Notes: a model not told the origin generated them from the sequence alone. Counted from the stretch's first letter, positions 11,347-22,189 are shown. The stretch: 64,000 bases of DNA from Magicicada septendecula (GCA_034769895.1 CM068370.1:37785031-37849030), one strand, 5' to 3'. Translations and numbers: made by a program.

Positions 11347-11609
11347 ATTATTGAAACGGTTGAATGCCGGGCTATTAGGCCGTGGTCTGGTGAGCCGAAA
11401 CGTTTGGTTCTCCAGATGACCTCCGCTGGTGAGGCCGAAGCGTTTGGTTCTCCAGATGACCTCCGCTGGTGAGGCCGAAACGTTTGGTTCTCCAGATGAC
11501 CTCCGCTGGTGAGGCCGAAGCGTTTGGTTCTCCAGATGACCTCCGCTGGTGAGGCCGAAACGTTTGGTTCTTCAAACATGATAGCCCGGCATTCAACCGT
11601 TTCAGTAAT
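11347..11609. repeat. 40-bp array of ribozyme-like cores in a hairpin
   Basis: Inverted 29-bp arms (11347-11375 and 11581-11609, one mismatch) enclose five 40-bp repeats; the GAAACG/GAAGCG positions recur at 11397, 11437, 11477, 11517 and 11557. Each unit contains GATGA, CCTC-CGCTGGT-GAGG (a perfect 4-bp stem II), GCC, GAAAC, GTT and TGG, with CCA before GATGA to pair with TGG. The CT that starts the hammerhead core is missing in every unit, so activity is unlikely. The outer arms carry the family tail (ATAGCCCGGC). Confidence 0.85.
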
Positions 11610-11856
11610 ATGACCAAACGTTTCAAATTTTGCTGGTCAGCTTGTCCTTTATGTTTGTTTTTCAGGTTGGAACTTACTTGAAATCATTCGAAGTTGTAGA
11701 AATCATTGGCAGCTCGTCTTAGGCAGGACGGATTTTACTTTCTGCTGTGTCAATCATATATCTTTTACATTTCTTTTCTTGATATAATTATGTCACTACC
11801 GACTCGGAACACAAAGTTTTTTATTGGTAAAAACCTAAAAGTTTTACCTTGTACCA

Positions 11857-11894
11857 CCATTAACTAGTTTTCGCTTATTATAAGCTTCGTCAAC
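11857..11894 (-). ncRNA. Possible hammerhead-like motif at PLE 3' end
   Basis: Minus strand: GTTGACGA, GCTTA-TAA-TAAGC hairpin, GAAA, ACTAGT palindrome, TAA. The order matches a hammerhead core (first base T instead of C) with a 5-bp stem II and a palindromic stem III. A convincing stem I is not visible. It overlaps the stop codon of the PLE reading frame. Confidence 0.3.
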
Positions 11895-12262
11895 GACTGG
11901 GAGCGCTGTCCGTCTTGTTCTTGGCGACGGCGTCGACTTTTGAAGGATCGATGTCTTGTTTGTAGAGTGTGATATGTTCGAATAATACGTGTGAATTAAA
12001 TTGTGTCTGTTCGGTTAGGATGTCGTTTTTATGTATGTCTGTATATTTCCAATTGTTCAAGAGTGTCTAGTTTTCGGCCTTTTGTGTGTACGTGTAGAAT
12101 ATCCATGTTGTGTCCCCATGTTTGTGTATGTGTGGTTTGCTTCAATGAGGTGGTTTGCAAAGGTGGATTCGATAGTGGAGTGTAGTGCCTTTGTGTGTTC
12201 AATGTATCTTTGTTTGAAGCAACGTCCTGTCTGTCCAATGTAGAATTTGTTGCAATCCAATC
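11890..12262 (-). pseudogene. Penelope-like GIY-YIG endonuclease relic
   Basis: C-terminal GIY-YIG endonuclease domain of a Penelope-like retroelement, which nicks target DNA for retrotransposition. The minus strand reads CNKFYIGQTGRCFKQRYIEH, STFANHLIEANHTY, then after a frameshift MDILHVHTKGRKLDTLEQLE and YRHIKNDILTEQTQFNSH to a TGA at 11890-11892. The YIGQTGR-F--R--EH block is diagnostic, and the LDTLEQLE-Y tail is typical of PLEs. Degraded upstream sequence to about 12440 reads TNKFGLPDIYKL, preceding the domain as expected. The RT domain is missing. The 40-bp array lies 3' of it on the same strand. Confidence 0.85.
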
Positions 12263-12822
12263 AATTTAGTTTGTAGATATCAGGTAGACCAAATTTGTTT
12301 GTGCTTTGTGTGTGTGTTTTGATAGTGTGTGTTCTGTTTTGTTAGTAGTTTTTTATACGATTCTGTATCCTGCTTTTTTGAATTTGTGGGCTAGTTTTTC
12401 AGTTAGTAGTTTTGATGTATGTTAGTGTTATGAATTTGTTGTTTTCTGTCTATTTTTTTCTATCATTTTTTTCTTGTGTATTGACGACTAGTGCGTAATA
12501 ATACCACATTATATACAAAAGGGGTACTATTTTAAATAGACAACCTGTTTAACAAAGAGAAAACATCAAAAAACAAAGCATAATTCAAGGCCACAATGTG
12601 ATGGTGCACTCGGCCCCTTCGAATAACAGTTAAAATAAAAGTTACCATTACAGCTTTGTCTCATTTTTTAAAACGAAAATTCGCATTTGTAGCTACCCTA
12701 TATTTTCTTATAATCGGTTAGTAAATTAAAATGTCGGTATGGAGAAACATACATGAGTTAAATGTTCTAAGATTTATATTTAAAATCATTTTCGAAATGA
12801 AATATTTCCATAGAAACTACTT

Positions 12823-12987
12823 TTCATCAGCCTTAACCACACAGTACTGTGGTCACTAACGTATACCACCTCAAGTTAACGCACTCGATTTTCACTGATG
12901 ACGGCAGTCGATGGCACTGCCAAAACGTCTGGTTTTGCAGAAAACATTGGACCACGGTCAAACAGCCCAGGAAGTAATTTTAACAAC
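12823..12987 (+). mobile_element. Ribozyme-bearing short mobile unit A
   Basis: A ~165-bp insertion into the unnamed repeat. It is flanked by AAACTACTT at 12814-12822 and 12988-12996. Order: CACAGTACTGTG palindrome (12840-12851), hammerhead-like core (12893-12932), then GACCACGGTCAAACAGCCC. The inverted repeat copy near 14740 lacks the insertion. Confidence 0.75.
12893..12932 (+). ncRNA. Hammerhead-like motif (copy A)
   Basis: CA, core CTGATGA, GGCAGT-CGATGGC-ACTGCC (perfect 6-bp stem II), AAAAC, GTC, TGG. The GAAA box reads AAAA, which should abolish catalysis. Stem I is weak here (CA/TG). Confidence 0.55.
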
Positions 12988-14159
12988 AAACTACTTCTTT
13001 GTTGCCGATAACGTACTATACATAAACCTACAAAAAATTATCCCCTCGCCTTCAACTATCATTTTCATTTATAGATATTTCATCTACCTTCCTACAGTGG
13101 ATTGTTATTACCTCCTTTTCAGGATACTTTATTTATCAAAATTAAGTACCTTACTCTTGGTAAAACATAAAACGTTACAGGTAAACTACTCCTTCCCCTT
13201 TACTGATCTTCACCAAAATCAATAGGACTTGAGCTCTCTACAACTAGGACAAATATACAAAAAATTATTTGATTCTGTTTGAATTTGCGGCAATTATCGT
13301 TCGCCATAGAAAACATTCTACGTACAGACACACACTTTTCGGAAAAATGATTTTCCTTCATGTTTTGAGGGTAGTACGATCAGAATCAACCCTTGTCTCG
13401 AACACGGTTGTTCGCCATCACCATACTTCCATTTCCTTATGGAACATGGAAGTAAAATGGGTAGCTTGTAAAAAATTACCTATTTCAAAAAATTGGCTTG
13501 TATCAGCTTGGCCTACACATGTTAGTTTATTTGGAGTGCTCGTAACACCTAAGCGCAGTGTAATGACTACAATCTCGTAGAAAATGTAGGATATCCAGGT
13601 AGCTAGAAGTTGAGTGACATTTCGTTTTCAAGCAAAAAAAAAGTTTGTAACCAAAGTGTGATTTAATAGAATAACAAAAACCATATTTAACAAAAGTACG
13701 TGTTTTGACATTTTCTCCTCTACACTTTCATTTAAAAAAATGAAGTAAATGAGACAACATAAAATATAAATCTGGTTCAATTGGCACAAAAAACTAGTGA
13801 CCATAAATTGTAAATGAAATCTGTCACTGGGCATTACTTATACAATTACGCAAAACGTTTTATTTTCATAATAGTCGCGTATTCCTATCACTTTTTAATA
13901 AATTACAATTAAAATAAATCTCTTGTGCGTAATAAACCAGTTAGAAGAAAGTTCCGCTTAATTAAATCCACTTTTATGAATCAGTTTTTCTTGTGTTATA
14001 TGATATTTTAAAATGTTATGTTAATGTTTCTGTCACTGGTAATTTACGTTTCCATAGCAGCGAGCGAGTCAAGATTCGAACACGCCATCTATCTAGTTCG
14101 TTTAATTACGCGTTTAAAAAAATGAAGTAATTTGTTGTATCGTTGGCGCAGATTACTGC

Positions 14160-14760
14160 TTAACTTTATATTGGTCAAGCGTAATTGATTTTACTTCGAT
14201 GTTCCATAAGGCAATGGAAGTATGGTCATGGCGAAAAAAATCGTGTTCCAGATAACGGCAGATTCTGATTGTACTACCATCAAAACATGAAAAAAAGTTA
14301 TTTTTCGAAAAGTGTGTGTGTGTATGTGTGTGTGCGTGCGTGTGTGTGTGTCTGTGTAGAATTTTTTCTATGGCAAACGATAACAGCTGCAAATTCAAAC
14401 AGAATCAAATAATTTTTTGCATACAGTCCTAAATTGTAGAGAACTCAAGGCCTATTGTTTTTGGTGAAGATCGGTTAAGGGAAAGGGGTAGTTTACCAGC
14501 AACGTTTTACGTTTTAACAAGAGTAAAGTGCTTAATTTTGATAAATACAGTATCCTGAAAAGAAGGTCATAATAATCCACTGTAGAAAGGTAGATGAAAT
14601 GTCTATAAATAAAAAGGGTAGTTGAAGGGGGAGGGGTAATTTTTTTTTACAAATTAAAATGGTAGTTGATGGTAGAGGAAGCAAATTTTATAAGTTTTAT
14701 ATGTGTAATACGTTATTGACAACAAAGAAGTAGTTTCTATGGAAACATTTCATTTTGTAA
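14160..14760 (-). repeat. Unnamed interspersed repeat, inverted copy 2
   Basis: Reverse complement of 12780-13460 without the ribozyme-bearing unit. Together with copy 1 it makes a large inverted repeat with a ~700-bp spacer. A GT/GC-rich microsatellite lies inside (about 14312-14356). Homology stops at about 14757, where it meets TGTAACGTTC. Confidence 0.8.
14734..14746 (-). other. Empty target site of the ribozyme unit
   Basis: The 13-bp word AAACTACTTCTTT (minus strand) occurs once here and is continuous with both flanks. In copies 1 and 3 the same word is duplicated on the two sides of the 165-171-bp insertion. Confidence 0.8.
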
Positions 14761-16439
14761 CGTTCAGGGCTACGTTACAAATCCAGGGAACCCATCATAA
14801 TTGACGCTAGCCAATTATACAGGCTGCCTACGTTGTAACGAACTGAAATTAAACTCAACACAAAGAACAATAATATTTACGCTATTTATTAGGACACAAG
14901 GGGAAGGTATTTCACTGATTTATGCACTCACTTCAATATGTAATAAGATGACATCTCTTTATTAACAAATTATATAAAAGATCCCATAACATAATTATTT
15001 ATACTGAAATATTCAAAAAGGGTTTTCTATAAAACAAGGGATCATATTGATCATGTAATTTACCTCGGATCCGAGTCTGCTTTAAATATAGTAAAGACGT
15101 CTGAATTATACTATGCTCATCTAAGAGCTTGCAAGATTACATTAACCATTTGAAGAATGGTATTATTTATTAAAGGGATTATAATTTACATTTCAATATT
15201 AACGTTACAACGTATGATTTTCAATACTACAGTTTACATTTCTTTGGTTTTATTTATTGCTTAGAGAAAATTATTGTCTTTGAAAAGTCTCTTTCATCTA
15301 TAAAAGTTATGTTTCAAATGTAATTAATTCTCGATAGCCAAGCTATCGAGTCACCTCTAAAATAAGCTTTGCTGTCCTCGTCCTGGGGTGTGAATCTTCG
15401 GAATTCTGGTAGTCGGGGTAGTCATCTGTGTCGTGTCTCTGGTGAATATCTAATAGCCGTATTAGTGAGTAGATTGATGTAATGCTGCATGAAGTTGGGT
15501 TGATCCACGCCTGTCCTGGTCAGCGTCGTATGGGTTGTAGACGTCCGTATGTGCAATTTGGCAGGTCACATATTCACATGTAGAGTTGTATGGAGTTTAC
15601 ATCTTAAGCAGAGACGTCACCTTGTTTACGAGTTGTTAATTTTTCTTATAGTACTACATTTCTTGTACAAACTTTTTTTCTACATAATATACATTTAAAA
15701 ATCACTAGCTCCCCACGTTTTTTTTAGTGGTAGCTAACTGTTATTTTAAGTTTAAATAACACATTTTTGAAGAGCCCTCGTTTGGAGGTGTGTACTGTCT
15801 GAACGCCGCATCGTAACTCTTAACTTGATACGACTGGTACATTACAACGAAGCGGAGCGAGTACTCCGCCATAATATAGTTCCAACTTTTATTTAAATAG
15901 ACCTTCTTATAGCAAGATGAAACAAATTATTTATACTTATTTAGTTTACAGGAATTATTTTAACTACTACTTGTGCCTTCAAATTATTAATTACTTACAT
16001 TACGATTTTCAAATATTTCTAAGTTACAGAAAGCACGTCTCGGTAAGTCTGGGTAAGCACGTTGTGTCCGGAATTAAACAGGTCAACGCATGATGATTTA
16101 CTAAAGGGTTAACTGTAATATTATTAACTCTTTACAATACGATTTTTATTACTTGTTTAGTTAGAGCTTTTTCCATTTAAATCTCATACTTATCCTGAGT
16201 TAGTACAGGGGTATTAGGTTTAATTGTGCGATTTAAAAATACTTAATTGCTTTCTCAATTTTTTTTTTATTATTAAATATTTTATTACCAATTAAATCGT
16301 CACAATTTAACATTAACAAAATTCTATATTTTTTCATTTTAATTTAAATCATGTATGAGAGAAAATATATCGCTCGTGGCAGGCAAGCATATCTCAATTA
16401 TGTAATGTTTATGTTTCCATTTTATTATTATAATTACCA
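14761..16439. other. No recognised gene
   Basis: AT-rich and non-coding by eye. It includes a small perfect hairpin (CTCGATAGC...GCTATCGAG) near 15332 and a moderately GC-rich patch at 15360-15620 with no recognisable domain. Confidence 0.5.
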
Positions 16440-16541
16440 CAATAAATATCGGTATGGAGAACCATACATGACTTCCATGTTCTAAGATTTATATTTAAAA
16501 TCATTTTCGAAATGAAATATTTCCATAAAAACTACTTCTTT

Positions 16542-16712
16542 CTACTTACTGCTTCAGCCTTAACCACAGTACTGTGGTCACTAACGTATACCACCTTACG
16601 TTATCGCACTCAATTTTCACTGATGATGGAAGTCGATGGCACTGCCGAAACGTCTGGTTTTGCAGAAAACATTGGTCTACGGCCAAACAAGCCGGGAAGG
16701 AATATTAACAAC
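16542..16712 (+). mobile_element. Ribozyme-bearing short mobile unit B
   Basis: A 171-bp insertion with a perfect 13-bp target-site duplication, AAACTACTTCTTT, at 16529-16541 and 16713-16725. Order: CCACAGTACTGTGG (16564-16577), hammerhead-like core (16618-16657), then a family tail (GGTCTACGGCCAAACAAGCC). No open frame, no poly(A) tail, and no pol III boxes that I can see. A short PLE-derived or retrozyme-like non-autonomous element is the best fit. Confidence 0.8.
16618..16657 (+). ncRNA. Hammerhead-like motif (copy B)
   Basis: CA, core CTGATGA, GGAAGT-CGATGGC-ACTGCC (stem II, 5 of 6 pairs), GAAAC, GTC, TGG. All core positions are intact. The stem I outer part could re-pair TTTTC with GAAAA of the downstream GCAGAAAAC, with a bulge. 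Confidence 0.6.
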
Positions 16713-17850
16713 AAACTACTTCTTTGTTGCCGATAACGTAGTATATATATAAAAAATTATCCTCTCCCCTTCAACTACAATTTTCATTTATAGAAAATTA
16801 CCTCCACCCCGTTCAACTAGCCTCTTCATTTATAGATATTTCATCTACGTTCTACAGTGGATTATTAAGATCTTCGTATCAGGATACTTTATTTATCAAA
16901 ATTACGTACTTTACTCTTGTTACAACAAAAAATGTTTCAGGTAAACTACCCTTTCCCCGTAACCGATCATCACAAAAATTAATAGACCTCGAGTCCTCTA
17001 CAACCGAGGCAAATATGTAAAAAATTATTTGATTCTGTTTAAATTTACGGCAGTTATCGTTAGTCATGAAAAAATTTCTCTTGTTACAACATAAAATGTT
17101 GCTGGTAAACTACCCGTTTCCCTTAACCAATCTTCACCAAAATCAACAGGCCTTGAACTCTCTGCAATTTAGGGATGTATGCAAAAAATTATTAGATTAT
17201 GTTTGAATTTACGGCAGTAATCGTTCGTCAAAAAAAAAAATTACCCTTGTTAAAACATAAAATGTTGCTGGTAAACTACCCCTTTCCCTTAACCGATCTT
17301 CACCAAAATCAACAGGCCTTGAGTCTTCTACAATTCAGGTAAATATGTAAAAAATTATTTGATTCTGTTTGAATTTACGGCAGTTATCGATCGTCATAGA
17401 AACAATTACTCTTGTTAAAACATAAAACGTGGCCGGTAAACTACCCCTTTCCCTTAACTGATCTTCACCAAAAACAATAGGTCTTGAGAACTACAATTCA
17501 GGACTGTATGCAAAACATTATTTGATTCTGTTTGAATTTGCGGCTGTTATCCTTTGCCATAATATATTCTACACACAGACACACAGACAGACAGACACAC
17601 ACACACGCAAACACTTTTCGAAAAATGACTTTTCTTCATGTTTTGAGGGTAGTACAATCAGAATTAGGCGTTATCTCGAACACGAGTTTTTCTCCATGAC
17701 CATACTTCCATTTCCTTATGGAACATGGAAGTAAAATAACTTTTTTTCAGGTTTTGACGGTAGTACAATCAAAATCTGCCGTTATCTTGAACACGATTTT
17801 TTTCGCCATGACCATACTTCCATTTCCTTATGGAACATGGAAGTAAAAAC

Positions 17851-18873
17851 TTATCCTATAATGAACGTGCACCTAACTGTAAAACTAAAAATACTTGAAA
17901 AAGAAATCACAAACTGGTAACTTTCACCAGAACAAATGAAACCATTAAAATAACTTTATTCGAAACTTCTAGTTAATTCATTACTTACATTTAGTAAAGT
18001 TAATACAGTATAAAAGTAATATATTTATATAACCTTAATATAACCAAACACCAAAAAAAATAGTTAGTGAAATTGAAATACTATCAACATATTAAGTCAA
18101 GCTTCAAGACTTGCAGAGTATATATAAAAAAGATATAAAAAATAAACAAATTTATAAGTACAACTAAAGTACGGTATGCGAAAGGATTTCATAACTGGCA
18201 CAAATATGTATAAGACATGTGTAGGGTACCAGTATCTCAACACATTTCACATAAATATAAGAATAAAAGAAAACTGAACAGTCTAGTGAAGCTGACATCA
18301 TAATAAAACATGGCCATGATGTATGTGTTTAAACTGATAAGAGGACTGAATCTGTCAACCACAAGAATATAATACTCACATATTCATATAGTATTATTAT
18401 TATAGATTCATACATTCATAGTACTCAAGATCTATGCTTATATTCACAAAGTAAAATATACTTAAACAGTATTATATTTCTGTTTGTCCGATCACCATAT
18501 ATTTGCATAAGAATGTGACAATAATGCATATTTGGAGAATGCAGTATGTTGAATATAATGTGTTTGTAAATTTTAGTATATTAAACAATATTTTATTGTT
18601 CAAAGCAGTACACGGCTGATAAACAAGTTGGAGCTCAGTAATGCATGGTGATGAATAGCATAATTTGCAGAAGTCAATTTCAATCATCGCCTTTTTTTTA
18701 TTGCAAATTTATGAAATTTAGTATATCTAGAAAGTGTTTTTGAAATGTGTATTTGATTTCAGAACAGCTAAAATATAGGCTATCACATAATGCAATCCAT
18801 TAGCATATTGGCAAAAAGATTGTATCTTTTATATCTTTTACTCACATTCATCTGTTTAGCACTTTTTTTTTTT
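17851..18873. other. No recognised gene
   Basis: Very AT-rich sequence between the repeat and the Harbinger element. It ends in a 14-T run that forms the left flank of the transposon. Confidence 0.5.
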
Positions 18874-19092
18874 TTTAAGGTAAGTTCACACTATGGGTTT
18901 TTGTTGCGGGGCTGTTCCGAACTGTTCCGATTTTTGACGCGCTACGTCTGGGAGCTGCCCCGCTACAAAGAACCGAGTCCACATTTGGAGGCTAGTTGCG
19001 AACAACATGTCTAGGGAGATAGCTCTTGCGGGATTATCAGTGTCGTTGTTTTTGCTTTTAAACCGTTCGAAAAGTAATGTTAGAAAACGGAG

Positions 19093-21198
19093 ATGGTTGA
19101 TTTTGAGGAACTTTTACAAATGGTTGGTGCCCGAATTTCAAAACAAAACTCGACATTTATAGAATCTGTTTCCTCTTCCGTGAGACTCGCAGCCACTCTC
19201 CCATATCTTGCCAGTGGAGATTCCTTCACCAGTCTCATGTATACATTCAAGGTGTCGAAACAAATTATATCCGTTTTTGTTCCCGAGGTGTGTGAAGCCA
19301 TCATAAGCGTTTTGAAACCATACGTCAAGGTAAGTAAAAGCTTTGTGAATGCAATCAAAATGATGTATTTAGTAATATTAATATGTAATTAGTACATAGT
19401 ATAACAGATCTTGCACACATCTATATGACAAAACAGAAATATGCAGTAAGTAAAAAAAGGGAAGAAACTCAACGAATTAATATTGAATGACATTAAAATT
19501 ATTAATGATAGAAAAAATCGATTAACCACAATAGATACCTATTCATTTTCACGTTTTAATCTTTTTACGGAGAAGAAGAAATAAAGCAGAGACTCGTTTG
19601 AAAGCACATCTAAACAAATAATGAATAACACAAAATGTGGCTTTTTTCATATAGGGAACTAGAGTAATCTCTACAGTGCAACGAAACGGTTGAAAAACCC
19701 CATCATGAATGAGCATCTGAAGCATTGAAGGTCTGCACAAATGAACTCAACATGTAAGCACCTTCGTTGAGGGAACCGCTGTCAGAGTGTGCGACGAAAT
19801 TGTTAAATCACTGTGGTGACTACTTTCAGAACGGTGAGGAGTGTTCATATTCACCGAGGCTGTGGTGTAATAGCTTTGTTGATAAGTAGAGCTTTGAGTG
19901 GCATACAAAGCTTTTTGCAAGTTGAATAATACTTCACTTATATGCTGTTTTGCCAAAGTTATCTCCATGTACGACCTGTTGCTGCTCCGCAATGAGTCAG
20001 CGACGAATTCTCCAAAAATAGTGGAGCCATCCCTTTTCGTCACAGCTTCATTGAGAGATTTCGTGCACTGTAAAGCTTCAGTGGTAAAATCATTGGAATG
20101 TTTACCTGCTTTCGAACGCAAAGGCGGTACTTGAAAGTGGTTATTCGTCGTAACCTGACTTGGTGGGGTTTCTTCATCATTCAGTCGTTGGTTAGCTCCA
20201 GATGTAGTTGGTGTGGCTATGTTGGTACTGACATCAAATCCCTGGAACAAAATCAAATAAATTTGTACTAGGCATATAATTGCATAAAAAAATGAAAAAA
20301 TAACAGAGAAAACTAATAATACTAATCTTATTATTTATCTTGTAAATGTTTCAGATGCCCACTACTAGCCATGAATGGCAGGGTGTTGCCCAACATTTCT
20401 TGACGAGGTGGAATTTTCCCCACTGTCTAGGCAGTATGGATGGAAAACACATTCAGATTGTTGCTCCCGAACACAGTGGAAGTATGTTTTTCAACTACAA
20501 AGGTTTTCACAGCATCGTTGTGCTTGCTGTTGTAGACGCCAACTACAATTTTATCTACTTGGATGTAGGTTGTCAAGGAAGAATTTCAGATGGTGGAGTC
20601 TTTAATTATACGTCACTTAATGAAAAAATGAACCGCGGTACAGTCGGTTTGCCTCAGCCTGCCACACGGCCTAGAAGGGAAATCCCAGTTTCTTACGTAT
20701 TTGTTGCAGATGACGCATTTCCTTTGTCACAAAATATAATGAAACCTTACCCCTGGGTTACACTCACCGGGAAGAATTTTTAATTACAGGCTTAGCCGTG
20801 CCAGACGGATAATTGAAAACGTATTTGGAATATGTAGTGCGAAGTTTAGGGTTTTGCTAAAACCTATCGCTCTCGACCCTAATAAAGTGGAAACGGTAGC
20901 TCTTGCATGTGCCTATTTGCACAATTTTTTACGTTGTGACGCTACTTCCAGAAACGGGTACACTCCGGCCGGCTCTTTTGATGCTGAAGATTCTGATGGC
21001 AATTTGACATATGGTTCATGGAGATCACAAGTCGAACAATCACAGCAACGTATCAGGTTACAAAATACCCCAAGAAGAACCCAGGATGAGGCACAAACAA
21101 TCAGAAATGAATTTCGTGATTACTTCATATCAGAAGAAAGTTCAGTTCCTTGGCAAAATGATATGATACGAACAGTTTTTGACAATATCGTTCTCTGA
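19093..21198 (+). pseudogene. PIF/Harbinger transposase (HARBI1-like), two exons
   Basis: DDE nuclease that cuts and joins the transposon ends. Exon 1 (19093-19329) reads VDFEELLQMVGARISKQ, LAATLPYLASGDS and EVCEAIISVLKPYVK, and ends at GTAAGT (19330). Exon 2 starts at 20355 after TTTCAG and continues in phase with MPTTSHEWQGVAQHF and WNFPHCLGSMDGKHI. The catalytic triad is visible: D in MDGKH, D in VVDANY, and E in RRIIENVFG. A frameshift near 20750-20790 (after MKPYP, before FNYRLSRARR) separates the last catalytic Glu from the rest; the frame then runs to TGA 21196-21198. A second frame from ATG 19007 (NVRKRRWLI) may be the lost N-terminus. The intron contains the last exon of the opposite-strand MADF gene. 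Confidence 0.88.
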
Positions 21199-21884
21199 TT
21201 TTGCAGATGTGATTTGAGAATTTTGGTCGATGTAGCCACCGATTTTTGGCGATGTAGGCATCGATTTTTGGTCGATGTAGCCACCGATTTTTGGTCGATG
21301 TAGCCACCGAATTTTGGTCGATGTAGCCACCGATATTTTGAAGAGATACGTATACGGTTGTACGACAGACAAATTACATTTTTATAATAATAACAATAAA
21401 TTTCAATAATGGTTTTTGCTTGTTCATGATCAATTTTAATCATGCAAATAATGAGAATTAATATGATAAACGTAATACTTATAGAATTTGTTGTAATTCA
21501 TTAAAAAATAAATAAACAGGTATTAATACTTACTGTGTTGTCTTCTGCTTCTGCTTCTGCGTCAGTGCTCCTACTCTTCCTCTTGATTCTTGAGCTGGTA
21601 GCAAAAACATGAGGGGTTCATACCCGAACCAAGAACATTTCTTCGGTGACGCACCACTTTTTCTGGCCGCATCTAGTTTTTTTATGCTCGCGCCGAAATT
21701 GGCTCTTCAGTGTGTGAAGGTTTTTTTCCACCTCAGCGACTGAACTTTTGTATTTTTCGGCTAATTCTGTCAATACGGAAGCCCGTTTATCCCGATTTCT
21801 GTAATCTGTTGCAGTAACATCGCACAAACAAGGATTACGTTGAAGGTCCTCAATCAATTTGAGGGTCGTATCCGTTGACCACAT
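19747..21884 (-). pseudogene. MADF-domain protein of PIF/Harbinger, two exons
   Basis: Accessory DNA-binding protein that, in this superfamily, binds transposon ends and helps import the nuclease. Exon 1 (21884-21534) reads LIEDLQRNPCLCDVTATDYR, NRDKRASVLTELAEKYK, VEKNLHTLKSQFRREHKKTR: a MADF domain of about 80 residues. An in-frame TGA follows VRV; a neighbouring frame reads WFGYEPLMFLLPA, suggesting two small compensating indels. The exon ends at minus-strand GTAAGT. Exon 2 (20241-19747), after TTCCAG, is in phase and contains IFGEFVADSLRS and ISEVLFNLQKAL, the usual C-terminal BESS-like end. The intron (21533-20242) encloses all but the final ~0.3 kb... of transposase exon 2 territory: exon 2 of the other gene runs 20355-21198, wholly inside it. 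Confidence 0.82.
21218..21331. repeat. 23-bp minisatellite, 5 copies
   Basis: Five units (one of 22 bp) with consensus GGTCGATGTAGCCACCGAT plus four T, placed directly after the transposase stop codon, inside the MADF intron. It lies within the transposon. Confidence 0.93.
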
Positions 21885-22189
21885 TCCTCACACAATAATT
21901 TAATATAATCACTTGAAGTAAAAAACCGAACTGAAGTCACCGAAGTAAATAACCAAACTGACGCCGGCCTGTTCGGGAACATGGGTCCACACTGTAATGT
22001 TGCGCAACATTGTATCTGTGAATCCCATTCCCGATGGGACTCAAAACCTTGTATCACGTAGACCCGCAATACACCACGATACAAATTTGAAATGTTGCGG
22101 GTCTGTTCGGGGGCTGATGCCATTCAGACCCGATACAGCCCTACAACAAAGACGCGCAACAAAAACCCCTAATGTGGACTAGGCTTTTA

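Larger units (their letters stand above)
12720..13840 (+). repeat. Unnamed interspersed repeat, copy 1
   Basis: Shares sequence with 16440-17850 (same strand) and 14160-14760 (inverted). Landmarks are GAAATATTTCCATA, the CTACTTCTTTGTTG site, a TTTCATCTACCTT block, ACTACCCCTTTCCC and a hairpin module ending ACTTCCAT...ATGGAAGTAAAA. It carries the ribozyme-bearing insertion at 12823-12987. No protein is recognisable. Confidence 0.8.
16440..17850 (+). repeat. Unnamed interspersed repeat, copy 3
   Basis: Same family as 12720-13840, enlarged by internal tandem duplication: about four ~165-bp units from 16911 to 17560, each containing CTCTTGTT..AACATAAAA, GGTAAACTACCC and TTATTTGATTCTGTTT. The 3' hairpin module (ACTTCCATTTCCTTATGGAA) is also doubled, at 17640-17733 and 17752-17848. 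It carries the ribozyme unit at 16542-16712. Confidence 0.8.
18878..22185. mobile_element. PIF/Harbinger DNA transposon
   Basis: Imperfect ~33-bp terminal inverted repeats: the left end reads AGGTAAGTTCACACTATGGG then TTTTTGTTGCG; the right end, inverted, reads AGCCTAGTCCACATTAGGGG then TTTTTGTTGCG. TTTA flanks both ends (18874-18877 and 22186-22189); the family norm is a 3-bp TTA/TAA duplication, so the T-run makes the exact boundary uncertain. It encodes a HARBI1-type nuclease (+) and a MADF protein (-), the two-gene set of this superfamily. Both genes are spliced and lightly damaged. Confidence 0.9.

Noticed and set aside
14757-15208. Possible LTR (TGTAACGTTC ... AACGTTACA)
   Set aside because: Termini are loosely inverted but no matching target duplication or LTR-like interior could be shown; the coincidence of short AT-rich words is likely.
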